The notes under the pieces are model-generated. The model was not told where the DNA came from, searched no databases, and saw only the letters and a program-made list of their open reading frames with translations. The translations under genes and the position numbers were made by a program. A stretch of 64,000 nt of DNA from Torymus aiolomorphi (taxonomy: Eukaryota > Arthropoda > Insecta > Hymenoptera > Torymidae), in the NCBI GenBank assembly GCA_036365515.1, contig CM070877.1, forward strand, positions 61,644,975 to 61,708,974, read 5' to 3'. Below are positions 32,501 through 42,744 of the stretch, piece after piece. Numbering within the stretch: the stretch's first letter is position 1; each line of letters opens with the position of its first letter.

Positions 32501-33023
32501 TGTTCGAGATTATTATTTTGCCTATTTTCTTCTTATCCTTTGGTTTCTGTTCCTTCGTCTTCTTATCCTTTTTTATTTGTCCACGCTTTGGTTTTTTATC
32601 TTTCTTGTCTCGTTTCCTGATAACATTCTTGATACGCGAAAAAAATTTTTCAAAAGTTATCTTGCTAACCATGCAGCAAGCTGTCATCATCGCGACTGTT
32701 CTTTCGTCAGATGGCGTTTCCTCGGCGAGCATGCGAGAGAAGGCATATCGCGCTAAAACTCGGTCGGCTTGACGACGGTCACTGTTCGAGTCAGCATAAG
32801 CTAGATCATGCTGTCGGCAGGCCTCATCTAACGGATTGATTCCAACCTCGCCACGTTCGATACGCTCTGCTAGCTTAGTTCCAGGTTCGCAAAATTTGTA
32901 ATGCGGTACATGCACTTCAAACGGTAATAAATCAACGAGTGCATCTAGAACGCTGTTTTTCTCTTGTTCTTCTTCTTGAGAATTTATTAGCGCAGCCCGA
33001 ATGTCTTGCTCATTCCGCGCCAT
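32493..33023 (-). CDS. Parvovirus-like phospholipase A2 domain protein
   Basis: The intact 176-codon frame contains YKFCEPGTKL (residues 42-51), the calcium-loop block, and INPLDEACRQHDLAYA (62-77) with the His-Asp catalytic pair. This is the pattern of the VP1-unique phospholipase A2 of parvoviruses and of related proteins found in insect Polintons. In parvoviruses the domain breaches the endosomal membrane; the same job here is inference. A Cys-containing helix around residues 110-125 and a long Lys-rich tail (from about 133) follow. It sits between the unnamed gene and integrase, overlapping the latter by 8 bp, and no lesion is visible. Confidence 0.78.
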   Translation of the reverse strand: MARNEQDIRAALINSQEEEQEKNSVLDALVDLLPFEVHVPHYKFCEPGTKLAERIERGEVGINPLDEACRQHDLAYADSNSDRRQADRVLARYAFSRMLAEETPSDERTVAMMTACCMVSKITFEKFFSRIKNVIRKRDKKDKKPKRGQIKKDKKTKEQKPKDKKKIGKIIISNNE

Positions 33024-33032
33024 GACAGTATT

Positions 33033-33443
33033 TCAGAGTGTAGTGGTGAGACCTTCTTTTTTTTCAGCTGACTTCTTTTTTCTTTTTTTTTCGGGTTGCG
33101 TTGAATCTGATTCATCAGCGGCGCTGTCGCCGCTACTCTGAACTGTCAAAATAGGAATGGAAGGCGGTGTAGTAAAAGCACTGTTTTCTAAATGCTCACT
33201 GGTCGATGAGGGTCTGGTAACGTCGTTCCAAACACGTTTGTTACCTATAAACTCTCGGGGTACAGTTGTTTGGCGAAGAGCGACAGCGAACCGAAGATGA
33301 CCAGGCGAAGCGCACCTTTTTCTATCTCTCATTGCGTCATTCACCAAGTCGACAATGTTGGCCCCGGGCACAATCGTGCCATCTATCGTTACAGCTCCGT
33401 TGGCATCCCAAACTACTTTACCACCAGCTTGCAAGCATCGCAC
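33033..33443 (-). CDS. Conserved Polinton protein of unknown function (partial start)
   Basis: The frame is open from about 33520 and the 136-residue count begins at a GTG. No good ATG is visible, so the true start may be lost in the join with polymerase. The blocks NIIYPVPKKYKTKAKQLV, WDANGAVTIDGTIVPGANIV and VPREFIGNKRVW match a family I recall as next to the phospholipase gene in insect and other metazoan Polintons. A Ser/Lys-rich C-terminus ends just 9 bp before the phospholipase ATG. No catalytic motif is visible. The gene is intact except for its unclear start. Confidence 0.55.
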   Translation of the reverse strand: MRCLQAGGKVVWDANGAVTIDGTIVPGANIVDLVNDAMRDRKRCASPGHLRFAVALRQTTVPREFIGNKRVWNDVTRPSSTSEHLENSAFTTPPSIPILTVQSSGDSAADESDSTQPEKKRKKKSAEKKEGLTTTL

Positions 33444-33499
33444 GAGCTGCTTGGCTTTCGTTTTGTACTTTTTCGGGACGGGGTAGATAATGTTTGCGT

Positions 33500-35802
33500 C
33501 AATGAGCTCATCGGCTTCCTCCCCTAAAAGACAGAATCCGTATCGTAGTAGAGAGCTCAGGGCCCCAAAGCGTGCAAGTACTTGAATAGCTCTAGGCGGG
33601 CCTGGGCTATTGTAAAGGCGGCAATCACAACACTTATCGTTGGAGATGACAGCAGAGCTTCCTTTTTGTAATACCAGTTGGCGTAGAGTGTTTCGTCATT
33701 GACTGGTATAATTCCGCTAACGTCTATTTCTGGGCTGGTAAGTAACTCTGTCTATCTTTCTGGTTTAGTAATGACTTCTGTCTGTGTCATGTTTTCACGT
33801 TGACTAAATTTACCCCATAAAGAGTTTAGGCATAGTTTTGCGACTGATCTTATACCGGCGTTGTACTGTATCGCGTCTTTATTTAAACTAATACCTTCAT
33901 TGACCTCCAATTCTTTTACGTATTCGTCTTTATCTTGGTTATTCAGACAGCCAGGTGGAAAACCAGACGCCATAGTTTTTTGTGCGAAGAACTCATTGAT
34001 ATATTCGGCAAATATTCCAACTTTGCTTTCTTTTTGATTATATTGCGTCATCTCGTGTTGCCAGATCTCGTAAACGCCCCAGTTTGATAGCCTCTTTAAC
34101 TTCCTCAGACACCCACGTTCCCCGTAAAATTCGATCATTTGGGTCTTGATGCGGGCAATCTTCTTGGATCATTTGTTCACTATATGTACGATGTAAGGGA
34201 AATATTAGTTTACCATGCATTCTTACCGGTAATAAGGGGTGGTACAGGTTTTGCGGTGGAAGCACGTCACACATTAGTAAACCGTTCACTTGAGAGATGT
34301 CTTTGTACGTTCCTAAGAACTGACGACAATCTTCTTCGCCGACGTATATGTTGGAATGACCAACGGGAAATTTACCTCGTTTACAGATATACGGGTACAA
34401 CGAGCATACATCGACGTACTTTATTTTTTCTTCACCTTTGCAATCGAATATTTTAACGGTGTTACCTGTTCGTCCACCGAAAAAAGCATCTCGCGGATCC
34501 AAAGGTTTTCGTTTCATGTTATCGACGTTTTCTTGCACAAAGCGTTGAAGCTGATCATCTTGGGAGAGTTCAGTATTAAACTCGCATTCCCATTTCTCAA
34601 TTAATTTATAATTATTTGACCTTATCTTATCGTTAATAGCTACTATTCTTTCGTATCTAACGTCTATTGAATCACCACTCATCAAAACTGTATCTCTATT
34701 AATCCTGAAACAGCGAGGGCATCCGTGCCAAAAACAACCGTGAAATTGAAGTACTATGCCCCTGTGATTTTCGTCGGGCCGCGGTTGACTGTAGCCATCT
34801 ACAATCAGACCTTCGGGTAGCCTTCTCTCTCTCGAATGTCCTGCATGTTCGATGAAGCGAGAAAGTATACGCTTTCCCATCCAGCACAGCCAATACACCG
34901 TCTTTTGAGACTGATTGTCGCACCATCTATAACCGCGAGGTGGAACGACCTATTTGATTCATTTTAAGAATTTTTTGCGAAACACGCGCATACAAGTCGA
35001 AGCTATAGTGGTGCATTCGGCAAATGGATCCACACCAAATTTCGTAAAAGTTTTTCGGAAGGCTAAACAAGTTAATTTTAAAATTGTCACATCCTGTTTA
35101 CAATACCTCACAATTTCGTTTTGAAAGTTGAACACACAACCGTTTGTTGATTGCTCATTATACCACTCCAAAAAACGTTCTCTTTCCTTGATACTCATAC
35201 TGCCTAGTGAGTACACGTCCAAAGGAGGGAGTGGCCCTTCGTACGATTGATTTTCAGGTGTGTTAAACAAATGTGGAGAAACACCTTTTTCGATTTCATG
35301 TAATCCGTAGGCTTTTGGTAAACTACTTAATGGCATGTGAAAATAATTTAGACTGTCTATAAATTTTACATTCGCAATCTCCATTAAGATAATCTTCGAC
35401 CCATTCATTATGATCCACGCGTATATCTCTGTATTGTTCGACAATGTATTTGAATATACACTGCGCGTGAAAACCTTGTGCGTTGTGAGCAATGCAAACT
35501 ATTTTTTTAAATTGTTGTCTTAGAGCTAAAGCAAGATCAATCAACTGCTTCACTGTTTCAACGATTGAAAGAATATCTCTATTATGAAATAAGCCGATAC
35601 CGTACATGTAATTGATTGTAGATATCCGACAATGTAGTAAAAGGAAATGCAATTTTTTACATAACACTTCTAAAGATAATCTTTGAAAATCACTGGACCA
35701 CACAGGTCCACACATTGTATGAATGTGTGGTTCGCGATTTCTTGCGATGCGTAAAGCAAGTCGCAAAATTTTCACAAGATGACTAACACTAGCTCTAACC
35801 AT
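33500..35802 (-). pseudogene. POLB: Polinton protein-primed DNA polymerase B, multiply broken
   Basis: This polymerase copies the linear element from a terminal protein. In order on the minus strand, exonuclease blocks appear at 35802-35323 (IVCIAHNAQGFHAQCIFKYI) and 35492-34959 (MNGSKIILMEI, YHM-type and YCKQDVTILKL blocks). The palm begins at 34898 with FHGCFWHGCPRC and KYVDVCSLYPYICKRGKFPV (motif A). Motif B, KLCLNSLWGKFSQR, lies in 34138-33752, and YYDTDSVF (motif C) lies at about 33530-33555 after further phase changes and stops. At least four frameshifts or stops are present and the region after motif C is missing, with the next gene joined directly. It is clearly dead. Confidence 0.88.
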
Positions 35803-36996
35803 TTTACCGGGTGATCTCTTGTTGTCAACTGGCCAAAGCGTACTGACGAGTCAAACCACTATTCTCCTTAAATATACTGGCGCTACATATACTAATTTAA
35901 TGAAAAAATATACAGTTACACTTTGATGCGCTTCTCGTTCGTCACATTTCTCTCGAGTCAGCAAACACGTGTCTTCTAGCAATAAACAGTCCTTCAAGAG
36001 ATTTTGCTGATTTCACTAACGTAACGAAAATCTTTTCACGGTAATGTAATCTACACCTTACCAAAATAATATGTCGTCTTAATTATCCGGTAACCGCATA
36101 CTCTCTATGCAACGTAATAAAGATGTTTTTAATGATTACGGTAAAGACAAAACTAAAGAAGCGCCGATGTTTAGTTTTATCTGACTCAGCTGTCAGCATT
36201 TCGCGTGAGTGACTTTTTCTCACTTTTTTTTCCTCATTTTATAATCGCACATATTATTTGTAACATTAGAAAGACTGAGTCATAAAGAAATTTAATATAT
36301 ATCTTAACTTCTTAGGCTAAGGAAAATGTGGTGTTCCATTATACTGCAACTCGCTGAGCCATCGGTACGTGACATTTTTAAAAATAACATATCTGCAGTT
36401 CGTTGTCTATTACGAGATAAGTTACCATCACTGTAAAATAATATTCAAGTCTACTGCGTTGCATTTTTTCTTCGGGATAATTTCTCTTAAACAACATTTA
36501 CGCTTATTATTTTTATGAAATATCTTAAAATTTATTCGTAATTAATATTATTTATAATGATAACATTTTTAATTTTTTAATTTTTAGTTTCGTAGAAATC
36601 ATACATTTTTTCATCATTAATCGAATCTAAATTATGAGATATAAATACATTTTAAATTTCAAGTCAATAACTTAAAAAACAGAGAAGATCTTACCTTCTT
36701 CGCCGCGATAAAACTATAAAATCTAAAATTTTTCAATTTTGGTTTTTTGGGTAATTATTTATTCTTAACGTATTTGTCGTGTTTAAATACGCCTATGTTC
36801 CAAAAATGAGTCCGATTGGAATAATTTATATTGGACGAAATGCTATCTACATAACGTCATACTGGCCGGCTCTACTACACTACAGCCTAAACAAGCAGAT
36901 TCCACACGAAGCTGCGATAAGTATAACGCAGCGGTCATTGTGTCGTACACGTCCAAGTAACCTTCGTGTATTTTTCCTGTAAAAAGGCTGATTCCG
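35803..36996. other. Polinton interior without a recognised gene
   Basis: AT-rich sequence between the polymerase exonuclease end and the MITE. Short open frames near 36779-37043 on both strands have no motif; the minus-strand one continues across the MITE site in principle, but I do not join it. The N-terminal part of polymerase B, or terminal protein region, would be expected here but is not recognisable. Confidence 0.45.
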
Positions 36997-37000
36997 GACT

Positions 37001-37686
37001 TTAAGGGGGCTAGACACCTTTTTTCTCTGAAATAAGAAGTCACATTTTAATACATAAATGTAAACTAATTATTTCATACTTTTTACATATAAAAGTGGGT
37101 ATATTTACCTTACCTTAAAACTTTCTCCGATGGGCCTTTTATATGGTCCAGAACCATAGTCATCGATGAAACAAGTTTTTTCACTAACCGTAAGATTTGA
37201 AATTTTCCTGTGGATGGATTGACTCCAGATTTGAACTAAATTACTCCTGAATAGTATAATTCTCACATGAGTGTAGGGATTTTTGATCTAATGAGAAAAA
37301 AAAAATTGTGCTGTTTTTCAAGAGTTTTTTTTTTAATTTTTTTAAATTTTTTATATTTTTTCATAATTTTTCTGATGTAAAAATTTTTTCCGACATTTAA
37401 TCCTAAATCCCTACACTCATATGAGAATTATACTATTCAGGAGTAATTTAGTTCAAATCTGAAGTCAATCCATCCACAGGAAAATTTAAAAGCTTACGGT
37501 TAGTGAAAAAACTTGTTTCATCGATGACTATGGTTCTGGACCATATAAAAGGCCCATCGGAGAAAGTTTTAAGGTAAGGTAAATATACCCACTTTTATAT
37601 GTAAAAAGTATGAAATAATTAGTTTACATTTATGTATTAAAATGTGACTTCTTATTTCAGAGAAAAAAGGTGTCTAGCCCCCTTAA
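37001..37686. mobile_element. PiggyBac-like palindromic MITE
   Basis: TTAA at 37001-37004 and 37683-37686 flank an element of 678 bp whose halves are reverse complements over about 290 bp each. The termini are GGGGGCTAGACACC and GGTGTCTAGCCCCC. The centre is a T/A-rich stretch at about 37300-37395. TTAA duplications and a G/C-run terminus fit piggyBac-type transposition; no transposase is inside. Confidence 0.85.
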
Positions 37687-37871
37687 GACACGCGCTAATT
37701 GCGTTGTACATCCTCGCGATTACTTTCCCCGTCAGTGTCCCCACGACTCTCCTACTATAATGACGGTCGTGGCTAAATCTTGTACAGGTAAGAATAATAC
37801 CTCTCTCATTAATCACGCGTGTGAGTACATTGGTAAATTTCGTGGCTTCCGAAAAAACGAAGGATTCGACG

Positions 37872-38087
37872 ATGGCAATTATAAGTAAACTTATTAGTGA
37901 TTTAGAAGACAAATTTAAGGTGAATAATTTACGTGGTGTGCAAAAAAAAAGACGTGAGACACATACAAAATACGTTAAAGCATTAAAAAGTGCGCGTAAA
38001 TATTTTAATGAATTGCGATTTTTAGACGGTAAGATTGAGATATTACGACGTCGATCATTGCGCTTAAGAAAAATTGAAACATTATAA
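37872..38087 (+). CDS. Small basic coiled-coil-like ORF in Polinton right end
   Basis: The 71-codon frame begins MAIISKLISDLEDKFKV (ATG at 37872; the frame is open further upstream from a GTG). It is Lys/Arg-rich with heptad-like Leu/Ile spacing, through KKRRETHTKYVKALKSARKY to LRRRSLRLRKIETL. I do not recognise it. It is on the plus strand, opposite the main Polinton genes, and is the first of four small co-oriented frames before the right TIR. A small accessory gene or a chance frame are both possible. Confidence 0.4.
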   Translation: MAIISKLISDLEDKFKVNNLRGVQKKRRETHTKYVKALKSARKYFNELRFLDGKIEILRRRSLRLRKIETL

Positions 38088-38130
38088 ATAATTAACTAAA
38101 GTATGTATGAGTAATAAATTTTAAGAAAAT

Positions 38131-38268
38131 ATGCTGCCAGATAGTGAAGTTCCGGAGCTGCCTGTAGCCGCGGAAGCTGCAGAGGGTGTTGCGGAGGGTA
38201 CGGAAGCAAACCCCCTATTAGAAAGTGCTTCACATCTTATTGACCCACACTTCGAAAGATTGCTTTGA
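38131..38268 (+). CDS. Small acidic ORF in Polinton right end
   Basis: The 45-codon frame beginning MLPDSEVPELPVAAEAAEGV is rich in Glu, Ala and Pro and stops with TGA at 38266. It is 43 bp downstream of the previous small frame and of opposite charge. No homology is recognised. Its biased composition is unlike the surrounding AT-rich DNA, which is the main reason to list it. Confidence 0.35.
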   Translation: MLPDSEVPELPVAAEAAEGVAEGTEANPLLESASHLIDPHFERLL

Positions 38269-38342
38269 ATCAGAAGAGTGCCTAACTTCCCTATCTCATT
38301 TGCAGCAAATACACCACTTCGGTTTGGTGTCGAGAGTTTTTA

Positions 38343-38591
38343 ATGTGGCCCACACATTTCAGACTATATAGTTGGGCTGTGATGCCTCTTGAATCAGCAC
38401 TCCAACTGTATAGTATGACAAGACGGGATTTCACATGGAGATCAGCAAACTCTAGTTATATACGAGTGGATGCGAATATGAGAGAACCAATGTTTGTGAT
38501 AATTTATTTCGTCGATAGGATTTGGACTCTGATATACAAAAATAGCATGCGTAGAGAGGAACGTCTCCGACGCATGCATTTCATATACTAG
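38343..38591 (+). CDS. Small ORF with aromatic-rich sequence in Polinton right end
   Basis: An 82-codon frame, starting MWPTHFRLYSWAVMPLESAL and ending RLRRMHFIY. It has a hydrophobic stretch MFVIIYFVDRIWTLIY (about residues 50-65) followed by a basic tail, the shape of a small membrane-associated protein. A good splice acceptor (CCCTATCTCATTTGCAG) lies at about 38290-38306 and a donor (GTAAGT) right after its stop at 38592. It could instead be part of a spliced transcript. Confidence 0.35.
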   Translation: MWPTHFRLYSWAVMPLESALQLYSMTRRDFTWRSANSSYIRVDANMREPMFVIIYFVDRIWTLIYKNSMRREERLRRMHFIY

Positions 38592-38786
38592 GTAAGTTTA
38601 AATAAATATTAAATTTATATCTCTGATAATATTCAGTGTATGTTCTCTCTATATGCGCTAATTAATATGTTTTTGCGTTCAATTTTATACCTTTGTTCAT
38701 ATTTTTGTTATATTATTTCTTTTTTGAATTTTCACTACTATGATACTATTATGATTTTTTACCTATTCTGTTACTAGGTATATTCT

Positions 38787-39056
38787 ATGGCTTTATCGAA
38801 AATAAAGAAGTTTAAATCAAATCTCTCTGTCATATACGAAGTCAAGTACGGTTTTACGCCGGTCGCCCTGTATTCTGCCATGCTATGTCTCTCTCTAGTT
38901 CTTCTATTTCCTCTATTTTTCTATGCGTATTTTATAAATTTTGCTACTGGTTGTATCGCTGTGTTATTATTTTTCATGTATTGTACACATTTTTCTACTA
39001 TTACTGTATTACTTGATCAATTCATGTATTTTATAATTTTGCACCAAAGCGAATAA
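38787..39056 (+). CDS. Small predicted membrane protein in Polinton right end
   Basis: The 89-codon frame starts MALSKIKKFKSNLSVIYEVK. It has two or three hydrophobic segments, the first in ALYSAMLCLSLVLLFPLFFY and the next in GCIAVLLFFMYCTHFSTITV. The positive N-terminal part would stay inside by the usual rule. No family recognised. It ends 5 bp before the CT microsatellite that precedes the right TIR. T-rich DNA produces hydrophobic frames by chance, so confidence is moderate to low. Confidence 0.35.
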   Translation: MALSKIKKFKSNLSVIYEVKYGFTPVALYSAMLCLSLVLLFPLFFYAYFINFATGCIAVLLFFMYCTHFSTITVLLDQFMYFIILHQSE

Positions 39057-39060
39057 AAAG

Positions 39061-39353
<293 letters not shown>

Positions 39354-39448
39354 TGCGTCGTCAGTCTTTCTTTCCACAATATGCTTGCTGTTGTATATGT
39401 GTGTGTTGAAATGTGCTGATGCAGCGCGTGTGCGTATGTACGTCTGTG

Positions 39449-39502
39449 GTCGAGGTCAAGTTTGTTGTAACGGCCCATAGCGAGGGGTATACTACTAATA
39501 CA
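39449..39502 (-). repeat. Polinton right TIR with target duplication
   Basis: Reverse complement of the left TIR, ending GGTATACTACT at 39496 and followed by AATACA (39497-39502), the same six bases as on the left. Confidence 0.9.
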
Positions 39503-39814
39503 ATAATCCTTTTTTAAAAATACAATCTAACACAGTCAATTTACGCTTCTCAGTCTATTTCTGTTTAGTAAAGATAACTTAAGATATCACAGTCATTATT
39601 CTCAAACACTAACAATACTATAACGTAAGTCAAAAACCAGAAATTAGTGATATCACAGATAGAAGTTTAATTGACTAGAAATAGACGAAATAATGACTAA
39701 TTTTCAATACATTAAAAATACCACTGACATAGCCAGGGAGTCAAAAGTAAATTTAAGACTAATAATTGTATATTCAGACTCATCACTTACGCCAATAAAT
39801 ACATTCATTCAAAT
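39503..39814. other. AT-rich spacer between Polinton and LINE
   Basis: No gene or clear repeat is visible. Confidence 0.4.
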
Positions 39815-39860
39815 AAATAAATAAATAGATAAATAAATAAATAAATAAATAAATACAGTG
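39815..39860 (-). repeat. (AAAT)n tail of the LINE
   Basis: AAAT repeats with one AGAT variant; on the minus strand it is the ATTT tail following the LINE 3' UTR. Confidence 0.85.
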
Positions 39861-39916
39861 TAAATGGGACGACACATAATAATTTAACGTACAGAAGTCG
39901 CCCATTTCGTAAGTGG

Positions 39917-42688
39917 CTAGTATAGCGTAAGAAAGTGCCCTCTCAGAGCAGTTTTAAACCTGCTGAGCGATGGAAGATTTCTAACCTCAGCAGGCAGAGA
40001 GTTCCAAAGGTGCGCACCTCGTATACTGAAAGAATTTATTCCAGTTTCAGTGCACATCAGGGGTACTGTTAATTCTTTAATTTTGCCCCTAGAGGCAGAC
40101 CTGAGTACATACCTAGAGAATAGACTCTCAAGGTAGTCCGGGTTGTGCATACGCATGATTTTATACATCAATATTCCCATGAAATAGTATCTCCTCGATT
40201 CAATGCGTAGCCAGCCCAGAGCTACTCTATGGGGCGAAATATGATCACCCCGACCCAAACCTAACACATATCTCACACACGAATTTAACAGTCTTTGCAG
40301 TCTGTATTTCAACTCTTGAGATGCATCAAGAAAAACTATCGAGCATTAGTCCAGATGAGGGAACAGCAGAGCGGTTGCGAGATTTTTACGCAAGGTGTCA
40401 GTGGTGTACAGCCAAAAGAATCGTAGTGCAAACATCACACGATTGAATTTCTTGCTAAAATGGTCAATATGCGCTTGCCATGAAAGCTTTGCATCAGGCA
40501 CAAGACTTGTGACGGTGTCAGAGAATGGTATGCAGGCACCATAAAAAAATCATTAATAAAACGATTTCCGCCGAAGACAATCGCCTTTGTTTTTAGCTTG
40601 TTAACTTAGAGAGGCGCCCACAGCCCACCCCGACGCCGCCCTTGCTGCCTGCTACAGTGTTTCGATACCCACATCTAGATTGTCCTTGGGCACTTGTACA
40701 TAAACCTGTAAGTAATCTGCATACAGTATATGATTAATACATCATGAGACAAGCACGTCACGTATGTCGTTGATGTATAGACAAAACAACAAGGGTCCTA
40801 GAACTGATCCTTGTGGTACTCCAAGATTCGTGTTTAACCACAAAGATGACTGTGTGCAAACACATTGTTGCCTACCAGAAATGTAGGAGCCTATCCTCTG
40901 AAGAGCAATTCTGGAGAAATCCATAATGTCAGCCTTTCGAGAAGATGAGAGGAAGAAATTGTGTCGAATGCCATACTGAAGTCAAACAGGAGCAGTAACG
41001 TGACGTATTTCTTGTCGATGCCGCGACGTATAGCCTCTGTCAATTTAAGGAGCGCTGTCTCAGTTGAGTGATGTTGTTTAAAACTCGTCTGCAGAGGATC
41101 GAGGATTTTCTCTTTTTTCAAAAACTCTTGCATTTAGTCTAGTACTATCTTTTCTAGGACCTTTGAAAGAAAGCATAAGATCGAAATTGGCCTAAAATCA
41201 GATGGACTCTTTGGCGCAGCACATTTTTTCATAGGTCTCACGCGAGCTTTCTTCGAGAGATCCAAGAAAACACCACGTGCAAAGGAAGAATTGGACGACC
41301 CCGCAAGATGTTCCCCAATTACAGGGAGAGCTTTAGCAATAACACTTTGAGGAATGCCATCCTCTCCACGAGTCTGAGACGAGAAATGGGAGACTGCAAG
41401 GACGACATCTGCCAAGCCAACCTCCTTGAATTTGAAACCTTCCAAACTTGCAGTATTCAAGACATCCCAACACCTCCCATCCCTGTCCTGCGGCGAGACT
41501 GACACTCCCGCAAAGTGCTGATTCAGTTCATCCGATGCAAGGCCATTCAAATCCTCATCCGGTTTGGATAGTAGCCCCAGGTCATTGAGCTCCTTCCAAA
41601 CATTACCATTTGCAAGAGCCTCTGTCAGTCTGTTGTGGTAGTATGATGTCCTAGCTTGTGTAGCAAGGTCATCAGCAGTTTGTCGAAGTGATAAAAACTG
41701 TTCTAAGAAAAATTTGTCTCTTGTCCTCTTGTAACGTCTGTAAGCAGCGTCACGTTTCTGTTGCTGTCGGTTTAGCTCTGCTCCAGCCCACGGCAATTTG
41801 TTCTTCTTAGGTTTTAAAGTGTTTAGTGGAGCAAGTTGTTCTATCGCTCTCGTTAGGCTGTCAGAGAGGCAGTTTAGTGCCGCATTGGTATCAATATTTG
41901 TACTGTCAGTAAATGACGACCAATCACAAGCACACAAAAACTCAGCCAGGTCAGCTGGATTAATATATGTATACCTGCTATACTCAAAGAGTCGTATGTT
42001 GTCTAGTGGCTCTTGTACCCATGTGAGAGATACGTCAATTATGCTGTGAGTGCTGTGAAAATTCGCCGGGATGTTACGTGCGTCCAGTACTGTATCGTTT
42101 TCATCGATAAGAATAAGGTCAATCCGTGTATGAGAGTTGCATGTGTGGTGATTCGTGGCACCATGTTGTACGACCTGTAATGGTAGCTCAGCTGACAAGT
42201 TGCGGACAAATTGTGCTTCATGGCCATCTTTCAGAAGATCGGCATTCAGGCCTCCGCGGATAAGTTTCGTGAGAAAGAAGTACAGTACTCTCTTAATTTG
42301 TCAATAAGGTCGGAGTCTTTGGTAAAGGATATACCTGAAGGTCTGTAAATGACAGACATAAGCAACGGCTCGGTGTCACCCTTCTTGACGGAACAGAAGA
42401 TATATTCAGGTATCCCTGGTTTACCGCTCACTTGCGTATTAGACGATGTTAAAAACTCACATATGTAGGTTTTCCGTACATAAGGGGCAACACCTCCCCG
42501 TCCAGGTTTCTATCCTGCATAAATACTTTAAAACCTTGGACCTGAATGACGTCATCCGAGATACAATGGTCCAGCCTAGTTCCCACCACACCAAATAAGT
42601 CGTAGGTCGGGTTATCACGTAGAAATATGCGAACTTGATCAATGTGCTTCTTAAAAGAAGTCGCATTAATAAAGAATAATCTCAGCAC
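39917..42688 (-). pseudogene. CR1-like LINE ORF2: endonuclease and reverse transcriptase
   Basis: The endonuclease begins at 42688 with LFFINATSFKKHIDQV and continues through LLMSVIYRPSG (42431-42246). The long frame 42198-41134 holds its end (RIDLILID, THSIIDVSL), the linker (LPWAGAELNRQQQKRDAAYR) and the RT start (GEDGIPQSVI, DFRPISILCFLSKVLEKI). An in-frame stop at 41134 is followed by LQTSFKQHHSTETALLKL and LLLFDFSMAFDTISS (41133-40891). A shift then leads to LGVPQGSVLGPLLFCLYIND (40924-40742). The catalytic DD region (about 40560-40740) is degenerate. The C-terminal block WNSLPAEVRNLPSLSRFKTA (40312-39917) is typical of CR1/Kiri/Rex-type elements. There are at least five lesions. Confidence 0.82.
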
Positions 42689-42744
42689 TCCCCAATATCT
42701 CTTACGACTTCCAGTGGAGAGTTTATCTAGTCACGCGGGCGAGG

